A program made the position numbers and the translations under genes. The notes beneath the pieces were generated by a model. That model saw nothing but the letters and a program-made list of their open reading frames with translations. It was not told the DNA's origin and searched no databases. From W0P28-013 sp964570565 (GTDB lineage: Bacteria > Bacteroidota > Bacteroidia > Bacteroidales > Paludibacteraceae): DNA of 64,000 nucleotides. The stretch covers positions 52,727 through 116,726 of the forward strand of contig CAZMYT010000006.1 of NCBI GenBank assembly GCA_964570565.1, written 5' to 3'. Of the stretch, positions 1-8,191 are shown in pieces; position 1 is the first letter of the stretch; each line of letters begins with the position of its first letter.

Positions 1-65
1 CACTCCATCACCTAATAGGGGATGCTGTTAATATGAAAAATTTATTTAAACAAATCGTTAATTAA
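1..65 (+). CDS. Possible C-terminal tail of an upstream gene (partial)
   Basis: One frame is open from the window edge to a TAA at 63-65 and would encode about 20 residues ending in KQIVN. A good rho-independent terminator starts 8 bases after this stop, which supports a real gene end here. The tail is too short to assign a family. The other two forward frames stop at 13-15 and 29-31, so the assignment rests on the stop-terminator spacing only. Confidence 0.35.
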   Translation, partial: LHHLIGDAVNMKNLFKQIVN

Positions 66-72
66 ATTTGTT

Positions 73-107
73 AGAGCTATTGATTTTTATCAATGGCTCT
101 TTTTTTG
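73..107 (+). terminator. Rho-independent terminator upstream of upp
   Basis: A 12-bp stem (73-84 with 89-100, one G-T pair) with a TTTT loop is followed by a run of T from 101. It closes the gene entering from the left and separates it from upp. Confidence 0.85.
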
Positions 108-141
108 CTTCGGAATAAATAAACTTCTAAATAATATAATT

Positions 142-807
142 ATGAAAATGACCGTGAACCATTTGTCGGAAAACAATTCGTTATTGAATCAGTTTTTGAA
201 AGAAATTCGCTCGGTTGACATCCAACACGATTCAATGCGTTTTCGTCGCAACATTGAACGCATCGGCGAAGTGATGGCGTACGAAATTAGCAAATCGCTT
301 GCTTACGAAACCGAACAGGTAAAAACGCCTCTTGGCATAGCTCCAACCAATGTCACTTCCGAAAAATTGGTAGTAGCTTCTATCCTACGCGCTGGTTTGC
401 CATTTCACACGGGTATGCTCAATTATTTGGATAAAGCAGAAAATGCCTTTGTGTCGGCTTATCGTGAATATGTAGATGATACACACGAAAAATTTGATGT
501 ACATGTGGAATATATTGCTTCGCCAAATATCGAGGGAAAAACCTTGTTGTTGTGTGATCCCATGTTAGCTACTGGTGGTTCTATGGAATTATCGTACGAG
601 GCCCTCAAAAGTAAAGGGATTCCAGCGCATATTCACATTGCGTGTGTGATTGCAAGTCAACGTGCCATTGACCATATTATCAACATATTCCCAGCTGAAA
701 AAACCACTATTTGGGTGGCAGCAATCGACCCAATTTTGAACGAACATTCTTACATTGTTCCAGGGTTAGGCGATGCTGGCGATTTGGCTTTTGGACAAAA
801 ACTCTAA
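142..807 (+). CDS. upp: Uracil phosphoribosyltransferase
   Basis: Cytosolic pyrimidine salvage enzyme making UMP from uracil and PRPP. The 221-residue protein has the type I phosphoribosyltransferase layout: ILRAGLPFHTGM at about 81-92, the PRPP-binding loop DPMLATGGSM at 139-148, and the C-terminal uracil-binding stretch GLGDAGDLAFGQ at 208-219. Length and ends fit the family's Bacteroidetes branch. A second ATG two codons downstream (148) is an equally possible start. The gene stands alone between terminators at 73-107 and 828-862, so it is probably a single-gene transcript, although no clear TAnnTTTG promoter was found. Confidence 0.95.
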   Translation: MKMTVNHLSENNSLLNQFLKEIRSVDIQHDSMRFRRNIERIGEVMAYEISKSLAYETEQVKTPLGIAPTNVTSEKLVVASILRAGLPFHTGMLNYLDKAENAFVSAYREYVDDTHEKFDVHVEYIASPNIEGKTLLLCDPMLATGGSMELSYEALKSKGIPAHIHIACVIASQRAIDHIINIFPAEKTTIWVAAIDPILNEHSYIVPGLGDAGDLAFGQKL

Positions 808-827
808 AACGGAGTCTGACCATAACG

Positions 828-862
828 AAAAAGCGAGTACAAAATCATTGTACTCGCTTTTT
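828..862. terminator. Bidirectional terminator between upp and the acyl-CoA ligase
   Basis: A 13-bp perfect stem (828-840 with 850-862) with a 9-base loop has an A-run on the left arm and a T-run on the right. It can serve both upp (plus) and the convergent ligase gene that ends at 866 (minus). Confidence 0.9.
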
Positions 863-865
863 GCA

Positions 866-2521
866 TTATATAATTTCCACGCCTTCTTGTTGTAGTAGTT
901 CTACGCCGATATCTTTCAGTTTGAACTTCTGAATTTTGCCACTGCCTGTAAGTGGAAAATGCTCCACAAAAAAGACATATTTGGGCACTTTGTGGCGCGC
1001 AATTTTACCTTTGCAAAAGAGTTGGATTTCGCTTGGTAGAATTTCTTGATTTTCTTTTAAAATAATAAATACGCCAATTTCTTCTCCATATTTGGGCGAT
1101 GGAATGCCAGCTACTTGTACATCTTTAACGGCTGGATGTTTATATAAAAATTCTTCGATTTCGCGTGGATAAATATTCTCACCACCACGAATAATCATAT
1201 CTTTGATTCGTCCTGTGATGTGGTAACAACCATTATTGTCGCGTATGCCTAAGTCGCCAGAGTGTAACCAACCATTTTTGTCGATGGCTTCTTTGGTGGC
1301 TTGTTCATCTTTATAGTAACCTTTCATAATCAAGTAACCGCGGCAGCAGACTTCGCCTTGTTCGTTGTCGGCACAGAGTTCGCCTGTTTCTGGATTGATA
1401 ATGGCGACTTCGGTAAATGGATATGGTTTTCCTACCGTAGTACAACGTGTTTCAAAATCATCTTCTAACGTAGTATGCGTCATGCCAGGGGAACTTTCGG
1501 TCAATCCGTACACGCTAGTAATATGTGTGATATGCATCTCTTGCGTTACGCGGCGCATCAAATCGATTGGACAAAGTGCTCCAGCCATAATGCCTGTGCG
1601 TAGCGATGTTAAATCAAAGAGTTTGAACATTGGGTGGTTGAGTTCCGCAATAAACATGGTGGGAACTCCATAAAGGGCTGTGCAGCGTTCTTGGTGTACA
1701 GCAGCTAACACACGTAACGGGTCAAAACGTTCAACAATAACCATTGTGCAGCCATGTGTTAAGCAATTCATGGTGGCCAACACAATGCCGAAACAATGGA
1801 ATAATGGCACGCAGCAACAGAGTTTATCGGCAGCTGTAAATCCCATACCTTCGCCTGTAAAATAGCCGTTATTGGCGATATTGTGGTGTGAGAGCATTAC
1901 GCCTTTTGGAAAACCTGTTGTACCTGATGTGTATTGCATATTTACTACGTCGTGACACGTAAATTGCGTGCGTAATTCTTGAAGAAGTGTCGGACGTTGG
2001 TCATTCAAACCGAGCAGTAATAATTCAGCAGTATTGTACATGCCACGGTATTTTTCTTGACCAACAAAGACCACATTTTTAAGAAATGGAAAGCGGTCGC
2101 TTGTAATTTCACCACGTGGTTGTGTTTTGAGTTCGGGTAACATTTCGTAGGTCATGTCTACATAGTTGCCATCAAAAACACCTTCGGTGATACACAGTGT
2201 GTGTATGTCGGCATGTTTTACAACAAATTCTAGTTCGTGTTGCTTGTAACTGGTATTTACGGTAACCATTACGGCGCCAATTTTGGACGTGGCAAATAAA
2301 AAGGTAAACCAATCGGGTACGTTCGTGGCCCAAATACCTACGTGAGTTCCAGTAGTTACTCCGAGCGCAACTAAGCCTTTTGCCATGGCGTCCACGCGTT
2401 CGTTGAATTGTTTGTACGAAAAACGTAAATTACGATCTGGATAAACAATAAATTCTTGTTCGGGAGTAGTTATAGCCCATTGCTCTAGGTAATCGCCTAG
2501 AGTTTTGTCAGATAATTCCAT
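866..2521 (-). CDS. Acyl-CoA synthetase (AMP-binding family, fatty-acid-CoA ligase)
   Basis: Adenylate-forming enzyme that activates a carboxylic acid, probably a medium or long chain fatty acid, to its CoA thioester. The 551-residue protein has the P-loop-like YTSGTTGFPKGV at 197-208, YGLTESSPG at 338-346, the SGDLG hinge region at 421-425, GRIKDMIIRGGENIYP at 437-452, and the catalytic lysine in GSGKIQK near 529. The length is normal. The XRE-cupin regulator ends 10 bases before its start, so the two are very likely cotranscribed with the regulator upstream. The exact acyl substrate cannot be read from sequence; short-chain or aromatic acids are alternatives. Confidence 0.9.
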   Translation of the reverse strand: MELSDKTLGDYLEQWAITTPEQEFIVYPDRNLRFSYKQFNERVDAMAKGLVALGVTTGTHVGIWATNVPDWFTFLFATSKIGAVMVTVNTSYKQHELEFVVKHADIHTLCITEGVFDGNYVDMTYEMLPELKTQPRGEITSDRFPFLKNVVFVGQEKYRGMYNTAELLLLGLNDQRPTLLQELRTQFTCHDVVNMQYTSGTTGFPKGVMLSHHNIANNGYFTGEGMGFTAADKLCCCVPLFHCFGIVLATMNCLTHGCTMVIVERFDPLRVLAAVHQERCTALYGVPTMFIAELNHPMFKLFDLTSLRTGIMAGALCPIDLMRRVTQEMHITHITSVYGLTESSPGMTHTTLEDDFETRCTTVGKPYPFTEVAIINPETGELCADNEQGEVCCRGYLIMKGYYKDEQATKEAIDKNGWLHSGDLGIRDNNGCYHITGRIKDMIIRGGENIYPREIEEFLYKHPAVKDVQVAGIPSPKYGEEIGVFIILKENQEILPSEIQLFCKGKIARHKVPKYVFFVEHFPLTGSGKIQKFKLKDIGVELLQQEGVEII

Positions 2522-2531
2522 AATTAGCGTA

Positions 2532-3104
2532 TTAAATAGGTGTATAAACTACCGCTAATACTTTAGCCGGTTCGGTAGTGGCGGCCTCTACTGAATGCTC
2601 AATAATGGAATCGTAATAGATAGAATCGCCAGCGTTTAGTACGTAGTCGTTGGTTCCATACACAATGCGAAGCTGACCTTTCAATACGAAGATAAATTCT
2701 TCACCTTCGTGTGAATTAAACGTCTGTTTTTCAATCGCATTTGGCTCTATATCAATCAAAAATGGATCCATATTTCGTCCCGATTTTTGTTCGGCTAACG
2801 AATAGAAGTCTAGTGCCGCAGAATCTTGCACGCGATCGGCAAAATGAATGACGTGCTTTTCTTGCTTTTTACGATTAATTACTGGACCAAGTTCTGTCTC
2901 TTGGTCTAATAAGGTACCTAGGCGAACACCTAATGCACGTGCAATTTTAGTAAGTAAAGCGAGTGCTGGTAAATAATGATTGCCTTCTATTTCTTCGAGT
3001 TGTGTTTTTTCGATACCTGTACGCACAACAAGCTCATCAATTGAGATTTGGTAGGCATCGCGTAACGCTTTTATTTTATCGCCTACTTTTTTTTCTGAAG
3101 TCAT
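2532..3104 (-). CDS. XRE-family transcriptional regulator with C-terminal cupin domain
   Basis: Residues about 8-64 form an XRE/Cro-type helix-turn-helix (KIKALRDAYQISIDELVVRTGI, in two parts IKALRDAY and ELVVRTGIE). Residues about 110-188 form a cupin_2 barrel with the HEGEEFIFVLKG and GDSIYYDS patterns, likely a small-ligand sensor. Regulators of this architecture usually sense a metabolite and control neighbouring catabolic genes; here the next gene is the acyl-CoA ligase, so fatty-acid-linked control is a reasonable inference. It lies between the thioredoxin gene (36-base gap) and the ligase (10-base gap) on the minus strand. The ligand and operator are unknown. Confidence 0.88.
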   Translation of the reverse strand: MTSEKKVGDKIKALRDAYQISIDELVVRTGIEKTQLEEIEGNHYLPALALLTKIARALGVRLGTLLDQETELGPVINRKKQEKHVIHFADRVQDSAALDFYSLAEQKSGRNMDPFLIDIEPNAIEKQTFNSHEGEEFIFVLKGQLRIVYGTNDYVLNAGDSIYYDSIIEHSVEAATTEPAKVLAVVYTPI

Positions 3105-3139
3105 GATTAAAAATTGTTTTGGTTTTTGGTTTGTTTTGG

Positions 3140-3574
3140 TTATTTTTTCTTCTTCTGTTTGAGAAGTACTGTGTCAAAAATTTCGATTAATGTTTCTTTA
3201 GGTAATGCTCCTTGTCGTATCTGGGGTTTTTCACCCATGGGACAAAATAGGAGTGTTGGAATGGTGTTAATGCCAAAAGCGGCTGCCAATTCACGCTCTT
3301 TTTCAGTATCCACTTTGTAGATGTCAATTTTGCCTGCGTATTCAACAGCAAGTTCTTCTAATACAGGTGCTAAACGTTTGCAAGGGCCACACCAAGTAGT
3401 ATAAAAATCGATTAAACAAGGGCGTTCCCCTAAATACGTCCATTTGTTTGGATTCGTTTCATAATTTGCCACTTTTTTCAGAAATTCGGCTTTGGTTATA
3501 TGTTTTGTTTGGGCATTTGCCAACGTGGTGAACAAAGTTACTAGAAGTATGATAGAGGCGAATTTTAGTTTCAT
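3140..3574 (-). CDS. Exported thioredoxin-fold protein
   Basis: A 144-residue protein starts with a signal peptide (MKLKFASIILLVTLFTTLANA, hydrophobic core about 5-19, cleavage near A21). It then carries one thioredoxin domain with the redox motif WCGPCK at 61-66 and the cis-proline loop INTIPTLLF. It is therefore expected in the periplasm as a disulfide oxidoreductase, similar to trx domains of the TlpA/TrxA group. The C-terminus ends in five lysines. It is the first gene of the minus-strand group trx / XRE-cupin / acyl-CoA ligase. A -7 box is present at 3676-3683, about 100 bases upstream. The partner proteins are unknown. Confidence 0.9.
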   Translation of the reverse strand: MKLKFASIILLVTLFTTLANAQTKHITKAEFLKKVANYETNPNKWTYLGERPCLIDFYTTWCGPCKRLAPVLEELAVEYAGKIDIYKVDTEKERELAAAFGINTIPTLLFCPMGEKPQIRQGALPKETLIEIFDTVLLKQKKKK

Positions 3575-3675
3575 AACCTTTTGTGGATTAATTGTTTATG
3601 ATTTGTTTTAATTTTGTTATTTTGCTTATAGATTATAATTAAAAAGCGAAATAAACTTATAGACTATTTAGTTTG

Positions 3676-3705
3676 CAAAGTTATTAAAAGTTTAGAAACA
3701 ACAAA
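3676..3705 (-). promoter_or_regulatory. Bacteroidetes-type promoter for the thioredoxin operon
   Basis: On the minus strand TAACTTTG (3683-3676) matches the TAnnTTTG -7 box, with TTTTG about 18 bases upstream. Transcription would leave a leader of roughly 95 bases before the start codon at 3574. Confidence 0.6.
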
Positions 3706-3785
3706 ATAGTTGCTTGGATATATTCTTTTTTACTCCGTACCATGCTTTTCTGTGGGCGGTTTTTTCTACAATCGAAAAAATAGTG

Positions 3786-3793
3786 TAAATTCG
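3786..3793 (+). promoter_or_regulatory. Putative -7 box (TAAATTCG) for the sugar-kinase operon
   Basis: TAAATTCG fits the TAnnTTYG form of the Bacteroidetes sigma-ABfr -7 element. It lies 32 bases before the ATG at 3825, leaving a short leader. No clear -33 TTG is present. Confidence 0.5.
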
Positions 3794-3824
3794 CAGACTA
3801 TTTAGAAAATCCTCATTATCGCTT

Positions 3825-5240
3825 ATGAATCGGATTGAACAACTCTATTACAATTATGCCAAGGAATGTCCACAACAGTTGGAACAATTACCTATTTCTG
3901 GCAGTAATCGTCATTATTACCGTGTATATGGTACGCGTGGCACGTGTATAGCCGTAGAAGGAACCTCCATTACCGAAAATAAAGCGTTTATTGAGTTGGC
4001 GAATCATTTTCATAAACAAGGTTTACCTGTGCCTCAGGTGTATAGTTGTAGCGACGATTATAGTTGCTATTTGCAAGAAGATTTGGGCAACGAATCGCTA
4101 TTTGATGTGGTTTCAAAACAAGCGTCGTCGCACGAAGCGCGAGCCTTACTACATGACACCATGCGCTTATTGCCAGCGGTTCAGTATCGAGGTGCCGCAG
4201 GATTAGATTTTTCGGTTTGTTATCCGCAGCCAGAATTTGATCGTCGTACCGTGATGTTTGATTTAAATTACTTCAAATACTGTTTTCTAAAATCAACTGG
4301 TTTAGAGTTTGACGAAATGCGTTTAGAAAACGATTTTGAAACCATGGCAAACGTGTTGTTGCAGCACATGTCCGACACGTTTTTGTACCGTGATTTTCAA
4401 GCGCGCAATGTGATGGTGAAAGACGGAAAACCGTATCTGATTGATTTTCAAGGTGGTCGTAAAGGTCCCATTTATTACGACGTGGCGTCTTTTTTGTGGC
4501 AAGCCAAAGCTAATTATTCGCCAGCATTGCGTCAGGAGTTATTAGATTCGTATTTGACGGCTTTACAATCCTATCAAACCATCTCTAAAGAGACATTTAG
4601 TGCTAATTTACGCCATTTTGTACTGTTTAGAACACTTCAGGTGCTTGGTGCGTATGGATTTAGAGGTTATTTTGAAAAGAAACAACATTTCCTGCAAAGT
4701 GTGCCATTCGCAGTAGCTAATTTGCGTGAACTTTTACAAGAACCGTTTGCTGAATATCCTTACTTGACAGAAGTTTTATTAGAACTCACCAATTTACCCA
4801 AGTTTGAACCAGCCAAGCCACAAAATCCGCAGCGATTACTGGTGCGTATTTTTAGTTTTTCCTATAAAAAAGGCATTCCAGAAGATGTATCGGGTAATGG
4901 TGGCGGTTATGTATTCGATTGCCGTTCAACTCATAATCCTGGACGTTACGAACCGTACAAAAAACTCACGGGATTGGATGAACCGGTGATTCAGTTTCTT
5001 GAAAAAGATGGCGAAATCGTTTCGTTTTTGGAATCCGTATATGCGTTGGCCGATGCCCATGTAGCGCGTTATTTGGAACGTGGATTTACCAATTTGATGT
5101 TTGCATTTGGCTGTACAGGCGGGCAACATCGCTCGGTGTATAGTGCCGAACATTTGGCGGTTCATTTGTCTGAAAAATTTGATGTTGATATTATCTTAGA
5201 GCATCGCGAACAGGGAATTAGACGTGAACTAGTGAAATAA
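3825..5240 (+). CDS. AmgK-like sugar kinase fused to a RapZ C-terminal domain
   Basis: Two domains are visible in 471 residues. Residues about 1-325 are an aminoglycoside-phosphotransferase-fold kinase of the AmgK type: QEDLG at 84-88, the catalytic loop YRDFQARN at 188-195 (Asp190) and metal-binding LIDFQ at 205-209, followed by GPIYYDVASFLW. AmgK phosphorylates anomeric MurNAc/GlcNAc in peptidoglycan recycling. Residues about 338-467 match the RapZ C-terminal domain: FDCR at 364-367, LTGLDEPV at 381-388 and GCTGGQHRSVY at 429-439. In enterobacteria that half senses glucosamine-6-phosphate and binds RNA. The RapZ P-loop half is absent. A nucleotidyltransferase gene of MurU type follows 8 bases later, which supports a wall-recycling role. 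The fusion's exact function is inferred. Confidence 0.85.
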   Translation: MNRIEQLYYNYAKECPQQLEQLPISGSNRHYYRVYGTRGTCIAVEGTSITENKAFIELANHFHKQGLPVPQVYSCSDDYSCYLQEDLGNESLFDVVSKQASSHEARALLHDTMRLLPAVQYRGAAGLDFSVCYPQPEFDRRTVMFDLNYFKYCFLKSTGLEFDEMRLENDFETMANVLLQHMSDTFLYRDFQARNVMVKDGKPYLIDFQGGRKGPIYYDVASFLWQAKANYSPALRQELLDSYLTALQSYQTISKETFSANLRHFVLFRTLQVLGAYGFRGYFEKKQHFLQSVPFAVANLRELLQEPFAEYPYLTEVLLELTNLPKFEPAKPQNPQRLLVRIFSFSYKKGIPEDVSGNGGGYVFDCRSTHNPGRYEPYKKLTGLDEPVIQFLEKDGEIVSFLESVYALADAHVARYLERGFTNLMFAFGCTGGQHRSVYSAEHLAVHLSEKFDVDIILEHREQGIRRELVK

Positions 5241-5247
5241 TAATCAG

Positions 5248-5994
5248 ATGAAAGCACTTATTTTTGCAGCAGGTTTGGGCACACGCTTAAAACCACTTAC
5301 CGATACAATGCCAAAAGCCATGGTTCCAGTACAAGGTGAGCCTTTGTTGGCGCATGTTTTACGTAAATTAAAGCAGGCTGGTTGTAAAGAAGCTGTTGTC
5401 AATGTACATCATTTCGCGGATCAAATTTATGATTATTTGGCTACGCATGATTTTGGTGTGCCTGTCTCTATTTCCGACGAACGCGATGAATTGCTGGAAA
5501 CTGGTGGTGGCATTAAAAAGGCGGCTCATTTATTGGGATCTTCTGAACCATTTTTGGTGCATAATGTCGACATTTTGTCGAATCTCGATTTGGCGGCTTT
5601 TTGCGCCTTGCATAAACCTGAACGGCTAGCCACTTTATTGGTGAGCGAGCGAGAAACACAACGTTATTTGTTATTTAATGCAGAAAATAGGTTGGTGGGG
5701 TGGACCAATATCAAGACTGGCGAAGTGAAATCACCATTTGCCAATTTGGATGTTTCTGCGTGTCAAAAACTAGCTTTCGCTGGCATTCATGTCATATCAC
5801 CAGCTATTTTCCCACTGATGGAGTCGTGGCAAGGTCAGTTTTCGATTATCGATTTTTATTTGTCGGTGGCAGCCAGCTCGCTTATTATTGGCGAAAAAGT
5901 GCCTAATTTACAATTAGTGGATGTGGGTAAAATGGATTCATTGGAACAAGCTGATGCGTTTTTAACACAATATCCCACAGAAGTTGATTTCTAA
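5248..5994 (+). CDS. MurU-like sugar-1-phosphate nucleotidyltransferase
   Basis: A GT-A-fold nucleotidyltransferase of 248 residues. The N-terminus has the nucleotide-binding signature FAAGLGTRLKPLTD at 6-19 with PKAMVPV at 22-28, ETGGG at 84-88 and a metal-binding Asp in HNVDIL at 105-110. It is shorter than GlmU and has no acyltransferase hexapeptide repeats, like MurU, which makes UDP-MurNAc from MurNAc-1-phosphate. Its place directly after an AmgK-like kinase (8-base gap) makes an AmgK-MurU recycling pair the best reading. Other sugar-1-phosphates such as mannose-1-phosphate cannot be excluded from sequence. Confidence 0.82.
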   Translation: MKALIFAAGLGTRLKPLTDTMPKAMVPVQGEPLLAHVLRKLKQAGCKEAVVNVHHFADQIYDYLATHDFGVPVSISDERDELLETGGGIKKAAHLLGSSEPFLVHNVDILSNLDLAAFCALHKPERLATLLVSERETQRYLLFNAENRLVGWTNIKTGEVKSPFANLDVSACQKLAFAGIHVISPAIFPLMESWQGQFSIIDFYLSVAASSLIIGEKVPNLQLVDVGKMDSLEQADAFLTQYPTEVDF

Positions 5995-5997
5995 TAT

Positions 5998-6297
5998 ATG
6001 TCACGTATCGCCAAAGAGAAGCAGACGGTTGAACGCATGATTCGTTTTTATTGTCGTCGTTATCACGGTGCGGACTTGTGCTCCGAATGTGCTTCTCTGA
6101 TAGAATACGCTCATCACCGTTTGGAGCGGTGCGCTTTCGGCGAACAAAAACCAAGTTGCCGACAATGTGTGGTGCATTGTTATGCTCCCAAACGGCGTGC
6201 TCAAATTCGCGAAGTGATGAGATACAGCGGGCCACGGATTTTGTTTTATCGACCATTTTCATTTATTAAACACTGGCTTCGAGAACGATTTTTTTGA
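5998..6297 (+). CDS. YgbA-family protein (nitrous oxide-stimulated promoter family)
   Basis: A small cysteine-rich protein of 99 residues. Cysteines at 19, 28, 31, 45, 54, 57 and 61 sit in the family pattern LCSEC, RCAFGEQKPSCRQCVVHC, and the family's REVMRYSGPR motif follows at 71-80. The Pfam family is known as YgbA_NO; in enterobacteria ygbA belongs to the NsrR nitric-oxide-stress regulon. The CxxC groups suggest metal or cluster binding, which is not shown by the sequence alone. It sits between murU (3-base gap) and tatD (6-base gap), so it is in the same transcript. An antisense open frame over this gene (5903-6262) is a shadow. Confidence 0.85.
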   Translation: MSRIAKEKQTVERMIRFYCRRYHGADLCSECASLIEYAHHRLERCAFGEQKPSCRQCVVHCYAPKRRAQIREVMRYSGPRILFYRPFSFIKHWLRERFF

Positions 6298-6303
6298 TAG
6301 TAT

Positions 6304-7068
6304 ATGATTGATACACATTCACATATTTATAGCGAAGAGTTTGATGCTGACCGTGCCGAGGTGATTGCGCGTGCTAAAGCCGTAGGCGTTGAACACGTAG
6401 TTTTGGCCAATGTTGATAGCGCAACGTTGAAACCTATGCGTGAATTAGCACAAGCTTATCCTGATGTTTGCAGTATGGCTGTAGGGTTGCATCCTACGAG
6501 TGTAACTGCTGATTATCACGCAGAATTAGAGCGTGTGGAATCCGAATTGAAACGTGGCGGTTATGTAGCTATTGGTGAAATTGGTATTGATTTATATTGG
6601 GACGAAACATTTAAGCAGCAGCAAATAATTGTGTTTGAGCAACAATTGCAGTGGGCTATTGATTATAAGTTGCCAGTAATTATTCATACACGTAAAGCAT
6701 TTGCAGAGGTTTTTGCTTCGTTGTCGAAGTTCAAAGGAGCTGGTTTGCGTGGTGTATTTCACTGTTTTGGCGGTGGTATAGAAGAGGCTAAAAAAGCGGT
6801 TTCGCTCGGTTTCTTATTGGGCATTGGCGGTGTGGTAACTTACAAAAACAGTCATTTGGCCGAAATTCTCCGTGAAATAGGCGTTGAATCCTTGTTGCTC
6901 GAAACAGATGCGCCTTATTTATCGCCAGTTCCGTATCGAGGCAAGCGTAATGAACCTCAATATATGCTAGAAACGGCACGCACATTATCTACGGTTTTTC
7001 AACTTTCTGTTGAAAAAATTGACGAAATAACAACAAAAAATGCTAAAAAACTATTCAATATCCGTTAA
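6304..7068 (+). CDS. tatD: TatD-family metal-dependent deoxyribonuclease
   Basis: A TIM-barrel metallohydrolase of 254 residues with the family's metal ligands: HSH at 5-7, GEIGIDLYWD near 96-105, a histidine in IIHTRKAF, HCFGGG, and the ETDAPYLSP motif. TatD proteins act as 3'-5' exonucleases on damaged or single-stranded DNA and in DNA degradation. It is the last gene of the kinase-murU-ygbA-tatD operon. No terminator hairpin was seen between its stop and the tRNA gene 160 bases downstream. In-family paralogues (YcfH, YjjV) differ little, so the symbol is at family level. Confidence 0.9.
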   Translation: MIDTHSHIYSEEFDADRAEVIARAKAVGVEHVVLANVDSATLKPMRELAQAYPDVCSMAVGLHPTSVTADYHAELERVESELKRGGYVAIGEIGIDLYWDETFKQQQIIVFEQQLQWAIDYKLPVIIHTRKAFAEVFASLSKFKGAGLRGVFHCFGGGIEEAKKAVSLGFLLGIGGVVTYKNSHLAEILREIGVESLLLETDAPYLSPVPYRGKRNEPQYMLETARTLSTVFQLSVEKIDEITTKNAKKLFNIR

Positions 7069-7230
7069 AACTTTTGTTTTAATTTCAAATTAATAGTGTT
7101 TTGGTTGTTGAAAATCAGAATTTTATATTTAAACGCATTTTTTGTAAAAAAGCTCGCATATTATGATGCGTTATTGCATAATTTTTAGTAATTTGCACCC
7201 GTTTTTGAAGGGCCGTTTTGCCTAAAATTT

Positions 7231-7318
7231 GGAGAGATGCTCGAGTGGTTGAAGAGGCACGCCTGGAAAGCGTGTGTGCGCCAAAAGTGTACCGCGGGTT
7301 CGAATCCCGCTTTCTCCG
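7231..7318 (+). tRNA. tRNA-Ser (anticodon GGA)
   Basis: The acceptor stem is 7231-7237 with 7311-7317 (one G-T pair) and discriminator G at 7318. The anticodon stem is 7258-7262 with 7270-7274, and the seven-base loop has GGA at 7265-7267, which decodes UCC and UCU. A long variable arm follows, as expected for class II serine tRNA. The T arm is 7294-7310 with the TTCGAAT loop. The next bases are CA then T, so the 3' CCA is not encoded. The gene lies 56 bases before exbB. Confidence 0.96.
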
Positions 7319-7374
7319 CATTTTTAATGACTAATCACATAAAAATTTACTAACTTAAAAACAAAAAACAAAAA

Positions 7375-8184
7375 ATGAAAAAGGTATTTGCAATTTTGAC
7401 AACTGTAGCTATTCTCGTATTTGGGATGACTATGAATGTTGTAGCTCAAGAAACTGCCCCTGCTGCTCCAGCTCAAGAGGCTGTTGTTGATTCTGCTGCA
7501 ACTGCAACAACTGAAGATGCTGTTGAAACTGAAGTGGTAACAGAAGAAACAGGTATGCACAAAGCATTGAAAACTAAATTTATTGAAGGTGGTGCAGGCT
7601 TTATGTCTACAGTAGCTTTCTGTTTGATTTTTGGTTTGGCTCTTTGTATTGAACGTATCATGTACTTGAACTTATCATCTATCAATACAAAGAAATTATT
7701 AACTGATATTGACGAAGCTTGGACTAAAGGTGGTGTAACTGCTGCAATGGATATCTGTCGTGAGACTCGTGGTCCTGTGGCTTCCATTTTCTATCAAGGC
7801 TTGTCACGTTATGACGAAGGCGTTGAGGTTGTTGAAAAATCAGTAGCTTCTTATGGCTCTGTTCAATTAGGTTTGCTTGAGAAAAACTTATCTTGGATTT
7901 CTTTGTTTATCGCTTTGGCTCCAATGTTAGGTTTCATGGGAACGGTTGTTGGTATGATTGAAGCATTCGACAAAATTCAACAAGCTGGTGATATCTCTGC
8001 AACTATCGTGGCTGGTGGTATTAAAGTAGCTTTGTTGACCACGTTATTTGGTCTTGTTGTTGCTATTATTCTTCAAATTTTCTATAACTACATTTTGTCT
8101 CGTATCGATGCATTAATCAACGACATGGAAGATTCTTCTATCTCTTTGCTTGATATTGTAGTTAAACATTCTGTAAAAAAATAA
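7375..8184 (+). CDS. MotA/TolQ/ExbB-family proton channel with cleaved N-terminal extension
   Basis: Inner-membrane channel subunit that uses proton-motive force to drive TonB-type or Tol-type work. The 269-residue protein starts with a signal peptide (cleavage near VVAQ, residue 25), then an Ala/Glu/Thr-rich acidic stretch to about 60. A first membrane helix lies near 73-93 and the ExbB core follows with two further helices near 175-195 and 215-240, including LGFMGTVVGMIEAF, the family hallmark. It heads an operon with a 4-helix protein and two ExbD genes. The extra exported N-terminus is common in Bacteroidetes ExbB proteins and absent from E. coli ExbB. Confidence 0.92.
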   Translation: MKKVFAILTTVAILVFGMTMNVVAQETAPAAPAQEAVVDSAATATTEDAVETEVVTEETGMHKALKTKFIEGGAGFMSTVAFCLIFGLALCIERIMYLNLSSINTKKLLTDIDEAWTKGGVTAAMDICRETRGPVASIFYQGLSRYDEGVEVVEKSVASYGSVQLGLLEKNLSWISLFIALAPMLGFMGTVVGMIEAFDKIQQAGDISATIVAGGIKVALLTTLFGLVVAIILQIFYNYILSRIDALINDMEDSSISLLDIVVKHSVKK

Positions 8185-8191
8185 TTGAACT

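Noticed and set aside
3661..3805. AGACTATTTAG repeated at 3661-3671 and 3795-3805
   Set aside because: It is an 11-base AT-rich match flanking two promoters with no symmetry or third copy, so chance is likely.
5903..6262. Minus-strand open frame opposite ygbA
   Set aside because: It lies fully on the complement of a recognisable YgbA gene and the end of murU, with no domain features.
7115..7321. Minus-strand open frame of 68 codons over the tRNA-Ser gene
   Set aside because: It runs through a well-formed tRNA, has no homology signature and is a known type of false ORF over tRNA genes.
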